From Fusobacteriaceae bacterium (lineage in GTDB: Bacteria > Fusobacteriota > Fusobacteriia > Fusobacteriales > Fusobacteriaceae): a stretch of 64,000 nt of DNA. Below the pieces are notes generated by a model. The model was not told the origin of the DNA. It saw only the letters and a program-made list of their open reading frames with translations, and searched no databases. Shown piece by piece: positions 1-9,032 of the stretch (positions within the stretch are counted from its first letter, which is position 1; each line of letters opens with the position of its first letter). A program made the translations under genes and the position numbers. The stretch is taken from NCBI GenBank assembly GCA_900764925.1, contig CAAFPW010000066.1, positions 24,821-88,820 on the forward strand, given 5' to 3'.

Positions 1-750
1 ATCACTTGCTTCTGCACTCATAGAAATAACATTAGAATTTGCTTGTTCTATAGCAAAATATCTTACAGCAGTATTTTTAACAGAAATTCCTCCTGAGGGA
101 TTTTGTGAAATATCTAATTTTGGAACAAATAATAAATAATATTCCCCTTCTTCTTCCACTGTAAATTTTAAAGAACATATTTTTTCCCAATTTGTACTAT
201 CTCCAGTATCATCTAAAGTTAAAATGTGTTTTTTATCTTGTAAATAGTCAGATGGGTTCGTAGGTTGTCCCGCTGCACTTTCTAATACTGGTAATTCTTG
301 TACTAAATATACCTCTGTAGTTACAGAACCTGATAATCCAGTTGTTATATCACTCTCTTCCCATCCATTTTGATACCAAAATCTTATATTATATTCTTGA
401 CTTACTTGTAATGTCCTATTTAATTTGACTCCTAACCATCCATTTTCTAGTTTGTTATTTGAAGTAACTGGTATTGCAAAAAAATTATCTCCAAATTTGC
501 TTCCATTCATCCCCTTCATATTATTTAAGCTTTCAATTATTTTTACTGCTTTATTTTCCTTAGTAAAATTTATTCCACACCAAGAGTCATTGTATAAAGC
601 CCCATTTTTTATTCCTCCTTCTGTTCCATTATATTCAGAAGGTGTAGCAAACCAAACTGGTTCTACTGAAGTTGTTGTATTTGCCAATACAGTGACAAAT
701 GATAATAAAAATATTAAAATATAAAATATATTTTTAATTTTTCCCTTCAT
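1..750 (-). CDS. Large secreted surface protein, N-terminal part (runs off window)
   Basis: Reading leftward from ATG at 748-750 the frame stays open for 250 codons to the window edge, so only the N-terminus is present. A ribosome binding site (GAGGAG) lies about 8 nt upstream. The first ~24 residues form a signal peptide (basic MKGKIKN, hydrophobic core, LANTTT junction). The mature part starts TTTSVEPVWFATPSEYNGTE and is rich in T, S, G, N and aromatic residues, typical of a beta-rich extracellular protein; I recognise no named domain. It follows the outer-membrane barrel gene at 778-4752 by 27 bp on the same strand, so the two probably form one operon and the barrel may export or anchor this protein (inference). 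It is likely the first part of a much longer adhesin-like protein. Confidence 0.75.
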   Translation of the reverse strand, partial: MKGKIKNIFYILIFLLSFVTVLANTTTSVEPVWFATPSEYNGTEGGIKNGALYNDSWCGINFTKENKAVKIIESLNNMKGMNGSKFGDNFFAIPVTSNNKLENGWLGVKLNRTLQVSQEYNIRFWYQNGWEESDITTGLSGSVTTEVYLVQELPVLESAAGQPTNPSDYLQDKKHILTLDDTGDSTNWEKICSLKFTVEEEGEYYLLFVPKLDISQNPSGGISVKNTAVRYFAIEQANSNVISMSAEASD

Positions 751-777
751 AAAAATCTCCTCATTTTTCTACTTTGT

Positions 778-3700
778 TTAAAATCTTCCTATGATATTGA
801 TATAAACTCCTCCAGCTTTATAATCATCATATCTTAAGTCATCACTAAAGTCTGTAAAGTTATATCCTATTCCAATTCTTAAATTTTCATGGATATCATA
901 ATCTATTCCAGCCATAGCTCCCTCTTTTTTCTCATTATCTGTATCTGATATCAACCAGTGATACTCTCCAGATATTCTCCAATTCTTATAGAAGTTATAG
1001 CTCATACTTACTGCATATAGAGTAGTTTCTGCACTAAACCATTCATCCTCATCATTTGCAGCCTTCATTTCAGCTTTCTTATATGCCCATTTTCCACCTA
1101 TATCTAACTTTTTAGTAAGTGAATATACTGCATCTAGTGAGAAAATATTTGATCTCTCATCTAAATCTCCAAATGAGTAATCGTCATCTTCATCTACTCC
1201 ATTTAAGTCATATAAATATGTATATTTCCATAACATATTCAATCTATCATTCCAAATAGGGCGATATGCTCCTCCTATTCCTAATTCCATAAACTTCGAA
1301 TCATATCCACCATTTTTCTTATCTTCAGTTATTGAAAAATCCAATTTCCCTACTGCTGTCCACTCCTCATTATATTTATATTTCACATCATTTACAGTCA
1401 GCCATTCAATAGTATAATCTTCAGTTCCTTTATCTTTTATCATCTCTAAACGGTTATTGTACTTCCATCTTTTTCTATCATCATAGTAAAGATTTGTACT
1501 TATAGAGTTTCTTTTACTTTTTCCATCTTCCTCATCTAAATCACCCTGTTCATACCCAAATCCAACTTTTAGCTCTTCCGTAAGATTGATATTTAAACCA
1601 TAGACTTGAGTTAATTCTTCTCCAGAATCACTATCTTTACTCAATTGATTCTCTTGGAAAACTTCATATTTATTTCCTATCAATACTTTTTGTCCAAAAG
1701 AGATGTCATTACTTGTTCCATCATACATTCTCTCTTGTTCTAAATTTACATAAGCTTCATAGGACTCTGAAATAGCATAAGCAGCTTGAATAACTCCTGC
1801 ACTCTCTTCATTTCCAACTGCATAATCTCCTGTCAATGTAAGTTTATCAAAAAGTTTTGTACTTCCTCCAATACTTCCCATAATATCGTTAGTATCCACT
1901 TTATCTGTACTTATAGCTTTTTGTACTCCTACATATCCACTTGTGTTATCTGTAAATTGATAGTTTACTGTAACTCCTACATCTACACTTTTTCCTATTC
2001 CATCTGATTCATATCCATCACTAGTAAAATGTCCACCACTATCACTATCTGAAGAATCTTCTCCATCTTCACTATTATCACTACTTCTTACAGCCACCGC
2101 TACTGACATTTTATCATTTACTGAGTAAGTTCCTTGAGCAGTTATCTCTTGTTCTACATCTTTTTCTCCCTCATCTTCTGATTCTGTTCGGCTAAATTCT
2201 GTTGTTAAGAAAAATCTTTCATTTACTATATAGTCACTTTTAAATCCATATTCAGTATCTGTACTTCCATCATCTAGTGAATCTACTGAAAAACCACCAT
2301 CTTTTTTATTATACCAAAACTCCGCCATCGAGCCTTCTGTAAATTTATCACTTAATTCATTAAGTGATAAAACTCCTCTAATTTGGTAAGCATCTCCACT
2401 ATTTTCAAAGTTTTCATCTTCATCCTCTTCATCTCTATCTATGTAGTTGATATCTCTAAAATTAAGCCCACCTGTTGATGAATAGAAACCTCTTCCAAAT
2501 TTTTTACCCTCACTCTGTGCATATTCCCATTCAATATAAGTATTCTCTGTTTTTCTAATTACTCCACTTAATCCTTTTAACTCATACTTCTCTTCTAATT
2601 CTGTACTTTCTACATAGACAGCACCTATTTGAATATTGTCATTTATCCAATATTTTCCACTTCCTCCTGCTGTGTAGTCTGAACTGTATAATCCATTTCT
2701 ATCATAATATTCATATTGAACTTTTAAGTATGTCTTATAATCACTGATTGGATTATCTTTAATTACATCCCCCAATTCTTTGTATCCATATTGAAAAAGA
2801 GGTTCATTCAAAATAATTCTACCTTGAATGTTATTAATAGCATAGTCATCTCCCTCTGATAAACTTACTTCCTTAACTTTTTGTCCTGTTTTCTGATTGA
2901 TAACCTCAATTGTTACCTCTTCACTTCCCTCTACCAAATCTCTATTTTTTAAATAGTAAAGACTTCCACCAGTAGCTAAGAATATATTATATTCTGACAA
3001 GGTTTCAGGATTTGAAAAGAAAACAGTTCCTGAATACCTATCTTCATTGTACGAAGTTACATCTTGACTAGCTCCTATAAACTGAGCTCCATATAATGAT
3101 TTTGAATAACTTAAATACTCTCCGTTATCTATACTTGAGCTATAATTTCCCCACATAGCTTTATTTTTATCCCATTCGACTCTCAAATAGAATTGTCCTT
3201 GACTCTCTACATCCATCATTGAGTAAGAATCATCTCCAAATGTATATCCCTTATCCTCTCTCTCCATATCTTTGAAAATTTCTCTATTATCTCTCTTACC
3301 AAGTCCATCAAAAATATGTTTAAGCTCTTGGTTTTCAGTATCCATTTGTGCTACAATACTATATTTACCTATCCTATTTCTTGTATAGAATGCTAATCTT
3401 CCTTCATTAAACATTCCTTCATCATATTCTGAATTTTGTAATAAAAGCTCACTTGATTTCTCTACTTTATTTCTTCCAATTTTTACATCTGCTATTCCCA
3501 CTAAGAAATGATAATTTTCATCTATTACCATTTCTATTGGGCAAGAATAAACATACATCTCCTCTATTCTCTTTCCATCCTCAATAGTTACAGCTATCCC
3601 ATCTTCTGTAATAAATTTTTTTACTTCTGTTTCATTGTCCTTTAATTTTCCATCTAGCTTTTTATCTAAGTTCTCTTCAATTAACAAATCCTCCTCACTA

Positions 3701-4752
3701 TATTCTCCATTTTGAATTTCTTCAGGAGTCCTTATAATCTTTTCTTCTTTCTCTATTTCATATTCATTTACCTCATAAACTCTAAATTCAAACTTATAAT
3801 CTCCTGGAAAATAATAAGCTTCATGAACAAAATTTCCTACTTCATCCACAGTTATCTCTTGTCCATTTAAAACTATCTTGTTATTTTCTTCAAATCCCTT
3901 TCCATAGAATCTTACTTTATAGAAATCTATTGGAATATGATGTATCTTTAATGAGGAAGTATCATATATCTCCTCTATAATTTTTTCATCATCCTTTCTC
4001 TCTTCATCAACTTTTAAAGTTAAATCTAATTCCTTTATCTCTGTCTCATCTTTTTTATTATTTTTATCTTTAACTATCAATTTATAATATATTTTTTCCA
4101 AATTATTATGTTTTTTATCCAAAGTTATCTCATATTTAGTTTTTAGTTTTACCTCATCTAAAATTATAACCCCTAATTTTTCTCTACCTTGTCTATCTCC
4201 ATAAATTTCAATCTCTCCACTAACTATATACATCAAATAGTTTGAATAAACATAAAAAAATAAGTCATTTTTTCCCAATGACCTATTCCCAATGATGTTT
4301 AATTTTGGTTTAGTAGTGATAGGATCTATGCTAGCTAAAATCTTCCCTTGTTTATGTCCAGTATTTTCACTTATATATTCATATCCTTGTTCAAATAAGA
4401 TATCCATATCCTCTACTATTACTGGCTCTACAAATTTCTCTGCTTTTTTCTCTGTGTTATCTTCTTCAATAATTTCATCTTCAGCTTCTATTTCTGTTAT
4501 TTTTTCTTCTAACTTTTCTATTTCTATTTTTTCATCATTAAATTTTTTATTTTTTTCTTTATTTTCAATTGGATCACTTACTACAACTTCTTTTTCTTCT
4601 AAAACTTTTACTTCTGAGACAATAATCTCACTTTTCGGTTCTCTAATTACTGTTTCTTTATTTTTCTTCATACTTTCACATTTCTTTACACTAAATACAA
4701 TAACTAAGAAAAAAAGGAACCCTTTTAAAAATCTTTTTTGCCACAATCTCAT
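778..4752 (-). CDS. Large outer-membrane beta-barrel protein with periplasmic Lys/Glu-rich N-terminus
   Basis: 1324 aa. An N-terminal hydrophobic segment (about residues 8-23) acts as signal peptide or anchor. Residues ~28-120 are strongly Lys/Glu-rich. Beta-rich domains follow to about residue 480, then a long barrel of alternating strands ends in ...GGVYINIIGRF with terminal Phe, the usual outer-membrane insertion signal. The motif GGSLYYLKNRDLVEGSEEVT (about residues 590-610) resembles a signature I associate with large OmpA-like outer-membrane proteins encoded beside giant surface-repeat proteins. The gene downstream is such a secreted protein, so a role in its export or display is plausible but inferred. 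Start: ATG with TTGGAGG upstream. Its upstream region contains the inverted-repeat-flanked promoter, now facing the other way. Confidence 0.75.
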   Translation of the reverse strand: MRLWQKRFLKGFLFFLVIVFSVKKCESMKKNKETVIREPKSEIIVSEVKVLEEKEVVVSDPIENKEKNKKFNDEKIEIEKLEEKITEIEAEDEIIEEDNTEKKAEKFVEPVIVEDMDILFEQGYEYISENTGHKQGKILASIDPITTKPKLNIIGNRSLGKNDLFFYVYSNYLMYIVSGEIEIYGDRQGREKLGVIILDEVKLKTKYEITLDKKHNNLEKIYYKLIVKDKNNKKDETEIKELDLTLKVDEERKDDEKIIEEIYDTSSLKIHHIPIDFYKVRFYGKGFEENNKIVLNGQEITVDEVGNFVHEAYYFPGDYKFEFRVYEVNEYEIEKEEKIIRTPEEIQNGEYSEEDLLIEENLDKKLDGKLKDNETEVKKFITEDGIAVTIEDGKRIEEMYVYSCPIEMVIDENYHFLVGIADVKIGRNKVEKSSELLLQNSEYDEGMFNEGRLAFYTRNRIGKYSIVAQMDTENQELKHIFDGLGKRDNREIFKDMEREDKGYTFGDDSYSMMDVESQGQFYLRVEWDKNKAMWGNYSSSIDNGEYLSYSKSLYGAQFIGASQDVTSYNEDRYSGTVFFSNPETLSEYNIFLATGGSLYYLKNRDLVEGSEEVTIEVINQKTGQKVKEVSLSEGDDYAINNIQGRIILNEPLFQYGYKELGDVIKDNPISDYKTYLKVQYEYYDRNGLYSSDYTAGGSGKYWINDNIQIGAVYVESTELEEKYELKGLSGVIRKTENTYIEWEYAQSEGKKFGRGFYSSTGGLNFRDINYIDRDEEDEDENFENSGDAYQIRGVLSLNELSDKFTEGSMAEFWYNKKDGGFSVDSLDDGSTDTEYGFKSDYIVNERFFLTTEFSRTESEDEGEKDVEQEITAQGTYSVNDKMSVAVAVRSSDNSEDGEDSSDSDSGGHFTSDGYESDGIGKSVDVGVTVNYQFTDNTSGYVGVQKAISTDKVDTNDIMGSIGGSTKLFDKLTLTGDYAVGNEESAGVIQAAYAISESYEAYVNLEQERMYDGTSNDISFGQKVLIGNKYEVFQENQLSKDSDSGEELTQVYGLNINLTEELKVGFGYEQGDLDEEDGKSKRNSISTNLYYDDRKRWKYNNRLEMIKDKGTEDYTIEWLTVNDVKYKYNEEWTAVGKLDFSITEDKKNGGYDSKFMELGIGGAYRPIWNDRLNMLWKYTYLYDLNGVDEDDDYSFGDLDERSNIFSLDAVYSLTKKLDIGGKWAYKKAEMKAANDEDEWFSAETTLYAVSMSYNFYKNWRISGEYHWLISDTDNEKKEGAMAGIDYDIHENLRIGIGYNFTDFSDDLRYDDYKAGGVYINIIGRF

Positions 4753-4949
4753 AAATTTTCCTCCAAATTATATTATTTTAATTCTACAAAACCAAAGAAC
4801 TAAGATTAGGGAAGAAAACTATTTTTTATTCTCATAATTTCACCTCAAAATAATTTTTATACTCATCTCTATCCTTTAAAAATTTTAAAAATAAAATTTA
4901 ATCTATTCTAATCTCATAAAAAATTTTTAATATAAATAATCTTTTTTAG

Positions 4950-4967
4950 TTCGTCTTTTAAAACAAA
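4950..4967 (+). repeat. Left arm of 18-bp perfect inverted repeat
   Basis: TTCGTCTTTTAAAACAAA; its exact reverse complement is at 5176-5193. The match stops abruptly on both sides. The arms enclose 208 bp (4968-5175) that contain the rightward promoter. Confidence 0.8.
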
Positions 4968-5054
4968 ATAGAATAGAAATCTCATCTTAAAACAAATATG
5001 AATTTATATGTGTCAATTTAGTGAAAAAATAGTAGCAAAACATTGTATTTATAA

Positions 5055-5083
5055 TAGACAAACTAAACTATAAATGCTATAAT
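5055..5083 (+). promoter_or_regulatory. Sigma70 promoter of the FadA-like/autotransporter operon
   Basis: TAGACA (5055-5060), 17-bp spacer, TATAAT (5078-5083), with TGC directly before the -10 box (extended -10). Predicted start near 5090 gives a ~125-nt leader before the FadA-like gene. The promoter lies inside the inverted-repeat pair. Confidence 0.75.
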
Positions 5084-5170
5084 TAATGTGTATAGTTTCA
5101 ACAAATTAAGAATTTATTAAGAAAAATAATATGGCAAATAAGGAAAATCAAATAATAAAAATAAAAAAAA

Positions 5171-5192
5171 TCGTCTTTGTTTTAAAAGACGA
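5171..5192 (+). terminator. Leader hairpin, possible attenuator
   Basis: TCGTCTTT / AAAGACGA, 8-bp stem with a 6-nt loop, followed by GAAGTTTTTC, in the 5' leader just upstream of the AAAGGAGGG ribosome binding site. It could be a weak terminator, an RNA stability element, or simply part of a recombination site. Confidence 0.35.
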
Positions 5193-5193
5193 A
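5176..5193 (-). repeat. Right arm of 18-bp perfect inverted repeat
   Basis: Exact reverse complement of 4950-4967, lying 21 bp before the ATG of the FadA-like gene. It overlaps a local 8-bp hairpin (5171-5178 with 5185-5192). Confidence 0.8.
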
Positions 5194-5214
5194 GTTTTTC
5201 AAAGGAGGGAGAGT

Positions 5215-5562
5215 ATGAAAAAGAAAATACTTATTTTGACAATTATGTGTTCAAGTTTACTTTTTGGAGCTGAACAAGCTGTTGTTACAAAAAAAGTTGA
5301 TACTATTTTATCTAGTCAACAAGATATTAAAAATAGGTTAGAGCTTTTAAAAAGTAAAGAACTTTATGTTCAAGAACTTGAGAAAAAATTTAATAAAGAA
5401 GGTTCTAGTATTGATTTAGATAAAAAGTATTCAAAATTAGAAAAAGAGTTTCTAAAAAAAGATTTAGATAAACTTGATAACAAAAAAAAGTTTTTAGAAC
5501 TAGAAAAAAATTTATACAAAGAGTTATTTGAAAGAATGGAAAATGTTGAAAAACAAATTTAA
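5215..5562 (+). CDS. FadA-family small coiled-coil adhesin
   Basis: 115 aa when started at ATG 5215, which has a perfect AAAGGAGGG 5 nt upstream; an in-frame ATG at 5131 lacks one and would mask the signal peptide. MKKKILILTIMCSSLLFGAEQ is a signal peptide, cleaved about residue 18-19. The mature ~95 residues are almost entirely heptad-like helix (KKVDTILSSQQDIKNRLELL, repeated LEKKF/LDKKY/LEKEF), matching the FadA family of fusobacterial adhesins, whose members form helical hairpin filaments. The gene is followed after 33 bp by the giant autotransporter, the same arrangement as FadA-like genes beside radD in F. nucleatum. Likely secreted or surface-bound; whether it aids the autotransporter or binds host cells itself is unknown. 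Confidence 0.85.
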   Translation: MKKKILILTIMCSSLLFGAEQAVVTKKVDTILSSQQDIKNRLELLKSKELYVQELEKKFNKEGSSIDLDKKYSKLEKEFLKKDLDKLDNKKKFLELEKNLYKELFERMENVEKQI

Positions 5563-5595
5563 TCTGCAAGTAATTATCATAAAGGGGATGTTATT

Positions 5596-8235
5596 ATGAA
5601 TAGAATAGAAGGAGAAAAAGCCCTTAAAAGATATTTAAAGAGAAGTGTTGGGTTTTCGCTGTCTATTTTAATTGGATTTTTAATAACTGGACAAGTATCT
5701 TTAGGAGCTGATGTTAATAAAGAACTTCAAATACAAGATTTATTAAAAAGTATCCAAATTGAAAAGGAAGAGTTAAATGAAAAATTATTAGAACTGGATA
5801 AAGAACTAGCTATTGTAAAAAATTCAAAAGATAGCAGTATCCAGTTTTTCTTGTCTACACTATTTGAAAGTAGAAAATCTAAAAAGTCTGATGATAATGG
5901 TTTTAATGATGTAATTGACGATTGGGAAGATAGTATTAAGGACAAACCTAATATTGACATACCAGATATTAGAGATGATGTAAAACCTGTTGTTCCTGAT
6001 ATTCCTAACCCATTACCTAATGAAGATAGCATTGTTATTGAACCAGATTTTGGACTTGAACCAGTAGGGAATATTGCTATTGGTAATGTACCAAATGATA
6101 TAGATATCACTATTGATAAAATAGATTTACCTGTAAGTGAAATAAAAGATGGAAATTTTAATATCCCTACTAATGATAATATTTCTACTCCTGAATTTGA
6201 AGATATTGTCATCAACGATATTAATATTCCAGATATTAATTCTGATATTACAACAAAGATTCAAACACCTATAATTAATAATATTAATGATTTACCTACT
6301 TTTAATGCTCCAGAAATTGAGGTAGCTATAAAAGATATTACAGCTCCAGAAAGTTTTTCTATAAAGGATGTTAAAATAGATACAAACGGACTTAATCAAG
6401 GAGCTGGTACTGCAAAAGTTGAAGACGCCAGTGAAAATGACTCTGTTGTACAAAATTATTCTTCTTATAAATCTGTTGGAGATAGTACCAATATCAGATT
6501 TAGTCAAAATGATATCTCTTATGGAATTGGAAATAAAGATGGAAAAATAGATTTTGGAAACAATTATCAAACTTGGGGAGAAGATGTCCTTTATTTAGAT
6601 GGAAAATTAAATGGAAAAATTGATCCTTATGAATGGTGGAAGCCACCATATAGAGATCAACAAGGTGAGGCTTTAAGAAAATACTATATGCATGCTCCTA
6701 TTGCTGCCTTTATAACTGATCTGCATGGAAATGATACTACTGTTGAAGGAGTTTATAATCTTAATTATACTGCTATGACTCCTCAAGGTGAAGGGCACTA
6801 TATCGATAGTTTTATAAGAATCTTCTTGAGTATTAACCCTGCTGGTTTAGCTACTGGTGACTATGATAGTAATACAAAGAGTGAGCAAATAAAAATAACA
6901 AGAGTTCAAGGTACTGATGGAAAAGAAGGTGAAATTAACTTAACAACTAGTGAAGCTAATGGAATTGCTTTTAATGGTAACCTTATTGCTATGGAACATC
7001 AATTATGGGATAAATTCTATAGTGGAAACTCAACTAATTTTGCTAACTCTTATTCTGTTTTACTTAATAACTCAACTATTAATCTTGGAAATAGTGAAGA
7101 AAATGGAGAAGATAAACCTTATAGTAAAAATATGATAGGGATTATGGTTGACTTAGAAGAAAGTAATGGAAATACATATGCTAAAAATCAAAATCATAAA
7201 ACTATTAATAATGGAGCTATCAATATCAATGGAACTAATAGTATTGGATTTTCTTTTGAAGAATATAGAAATAAAGATAATTTGGAAAAAGGAGATTTTA
7301 TTTTAAGGGATGATGCTTATCTTGGAAAAATAAATGTTAATGGAACTCAAAACTACGGTTTTAGAATGGCTAATATCTTTAATGATGGAACAAGAGAAGA
7401 TTTTAATACTTATTTTGATAAGGTTAAAGTTATTGGAAATACAACTAATGGAGAAATAAAAATAGATTATACAGGTAGTGGTCAAAATAAAGAAACTGTT
7501 ACTGACTACACAAGTAAAATTGTTGTTGGTGGGAAACAAAACGCTGGAATGGTAGTTGGTAAAAGTTTAAGTAATAGTGCTAGTGATTATATTAATGAAT
7601 TTGGAAATGACAAAGTTAATCCTATCGCTAACTTTGAAAACATCTCTATTGAAGTAAATGGAGAACAGACTATTGGTTTTGTTAGAGATAAAAACTACTC
7701 TGATAACAATAAAAATGATATGGTTATTACTGATAAAAATATCAATGATATAAAATTTGGTAATGATGCTAAAAATTCAGTATTATTCAGAAGTGAGATG
7801 TATGGAATTACTAATAGTAATAAACTTGATGTAAGTGGGGCTGGAAGTAATCATCAAACTAATGACTTCTACAATATAGCTATGCAAGCTACTAGACAAT
7901 CTTGGGATAAAGATGGAGATGGAAATAATGATATTAACTCTTCTGGTAGTATAACTAATAGTAGTGAAATCTCTGGTAAGGTTAATAATATGATAGGTAT
8001 GATGGCTAGTGGTAAGACAGATTTTGGAATTAATAGTTGGCAAAATAATGAAACTGAATCTAAAGCTAAAGCTAGTAATAAAGGAAATATCTCACTTACT
8101 GGAAAGAATAATATAGGTATGGCTATCCTTGATGATAATGAGGGAAATAATAGTGGTAATATTACTATCAAAGGAAATGATGGAATAGGAGTATATAATA
8201 CAGGTACATTTACAAATAGTGAACTATTGATGTAG
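5596..8235 (+). CDS. Giant autotransporter, N-terminal fragment (frameshifted)
   Basis: 879 aa ending at a premature TAG. The start MNRIEGEKALKRYLKRSVGF carries the extended, basic N-terminus with a hydrophobic core (about residues 18-37, ending SLGAD) seen in the fusobacterial autotransporter-associated N-terminal domain of RadD/Fap2-type proteins. Residues ~40-70 form a short coiled coil; ~90-265 are an Asp/Pro/Ile-rich linker (NIDIPDIRDDVKPVVPDIPN and similar). From ~300 the passenger consists of repeated beta-helix rungs (NNSTINLGNSE, GAININGTNSIGF, NNIGMAILDD). The coding sequence continues in another frame from 8223, so this is the first quarter of a 3745-aa protein. Ribosome binding site AAAGGGGATG precedes the ATG. 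Without the barrel this fragment could not be displayed. Confidence 0.85.
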   Translation: MNRIEGEKALKRYLKRSVGFSLSILIGFLITGQVSLGADVNKELQIQDLLKSIQIEKEELNEKLLELDKELAIVKNSKDSSIQFFLSTLFESRKSKKSDDNGFNDVIDDWEDSIKDKPNIDIPDIRDDVKPVVPDIPNPLPNEDSIVIEPDFGLEPVGNIAIGNVPNDIDITIDKIDLPVSEIKDGNFNIPTNDNISTPEFEDIVINDINIPDINSDITTKIQTPIINNINDLPTFNAPEIEVAIKDITAPESFSIKDVKIDTNGLNQGAGTAKVEDASENDSVVQNYSSYKSVGDSTNIRFSQNDISYGIGNKDGKIDFGNNYQTWGEDVLYLDGKLNGKIDPYEWWKPPYRDQQGEALRKYYMHAPIAAFITDLHGNDTTVEGVYNLNYTAMTPQGEGHYIDSFIRIFLSINPAGLATGDYDSNTKSEQIKITRVQGTDGKEGEINLTTSEANGIAFNGNLIAMEHQLWDKFYSGNSTNFANSYSVLLNNSTINLGNSEENGEDKPYSKNMIGIMVDLEESNGNTYAKNQNHKTINNGAININGTNSIGFSFEEYRNKDNLEKGDFILRDDAYLGKINVNGTQNYGFRMANIFNDGTREDFNTYFDKVKVIGNTTNGEIKIDYTGSGQNKETVTDYTSKIVVGGKQNAGMVVGKSLSNSASDYINEFGNDKVNPIANFENISIEVNGEQTIGFVRDKNYSDNNKNDMVITDKNINDIKFGNDAKNSVLFRSEMYGITNSNKLDVSGAGSNHQTNDFYNIAMQATRQSWDKDGDGNNDINSSGSITNSSEISGKVNNMIGMMASGKTDFGINSWQNNETESKAKASNKGNISLTGKNNIGMAILDDNEGNNSGNITIKGNDGIGVYNTGTFTNSELLM
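8215..8235 (+). other. One-base deletion splitting the autotransporter gene
   Basis: The frame reads AAT AGT GAA CTA TTG ATG TAG. Adding one G (AAT AGT GGA ACT ATT GAT GTA GAT) restores the rung NSGTIDVDGKDGIAIYN. The second frame is then open without a stop from 8223 to 16832. The site is not a long homopolymer, so slipped-strand phase variation is not an obvious cause; real loss or a sequencing error remain possible. Confidence 0.85.
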
Positions 8236-9032
8236 ATGGAAAAGATGGAATAGCTATTTACAATAAACAAGAAATAGATAAAATTAATAGAACTATTAGT
8301 GAAGCTACTCTAAATTTAGATGGAACTACTATTAATATCGCTGATAATTCTGAAGATACATCTTCAAAAGGAACAACTGCTATCTACTCTGAAGGTGGAA
8401 CTATTAACTTTGGAAGTAATGGAACTAAAATCACTGATAAAAATAATTCTACTACTGGAGTTTATACTAAAGGAGATACTAATTTAAATGGAGATGTAGA
8501 TATTTCAGGAACAAAAGCTGGAATTGTTGCTGATAGTGGCACTGCTTCTATCACTGGTGGAAATATTACATATAGTGGAGAAGGATTTGCTCTTTATACT
8601 AAAGATGGAGAAAATGGAGCAAAGGGAAAAATCACTTTAGATAGTAATTCTACTTTAACTCTTGGTGGTAATTCATATGGTGTAAATATTGATACTAGCA
8701 AAAGTGAAAATGATAAAGCCATTGAATTTAATAATTCTAAAATTAATATAACTTCTAATGATGTTACTATCTTTAATATTGATGGAAAAAATAATTTTGA
8801 AATTTCTTCAAAATCAACTTCTGATACAGAAAAAGAAGTAGAAAATAACAAATTACCTTCTGGTATTAGTTCATTAGAAAAATATGTAGGAAATATTAAA
8901 GAAATAAATGATAATGGAAAGCTAGGATATAAAATAGCCTCCATTGAAAATGGAATAATAAAACTTGAAGGTAATGATGAAGAAAATGTAAATTTTCTTA
9001 AAAAATATAAATTCAAAAAATCAATAGTTAAT

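Larger units (their letters stand above)
4753..5214. promoter_or_regulatory. Divergent regulatory region between two surface-protein operons
   Basis: This 462-bp stretch separates the leftward barrel/surface operon from the rightward fadA-like/autotransporter operon. It holds a strong rightward promoter (5055-5083), an 18-bp perfect inverted repeat at 4950-4967 and 5176-5193, and a local hairpin at 5171-5192. For leftward transcription I found no convincing sigma70 promoter; a TTGACA at about 5012-5017 lacks a good -10. A 9-codon open frame with its own ribosome binding site (about 4807-4836, minus, MRIKNSFLP) may be a leader or chance. Confidence 0.6.

Noticed and set aside
4292..4837. 181-aa open frame on the plus strand, rich in Ser/Ile/Phe
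   Set aside because: It mirrors the Lys/Glu-rich N-terminus of the barrel protein gene on the other strand and has no ribosome binding site.
5131..5214. Longer start for the FadA-like gene
   Set aside because: No ribosome binding site at 5131, and the extension would precede a good signal peptide and cross the inverted-repeat arm.
8594..9016. 140-aa minus-strand frame in the gap between the two autotransporter frames
   Set aside because: The plus strand there is continuous passenger coding; the reverse frame is low-complexity antisense.
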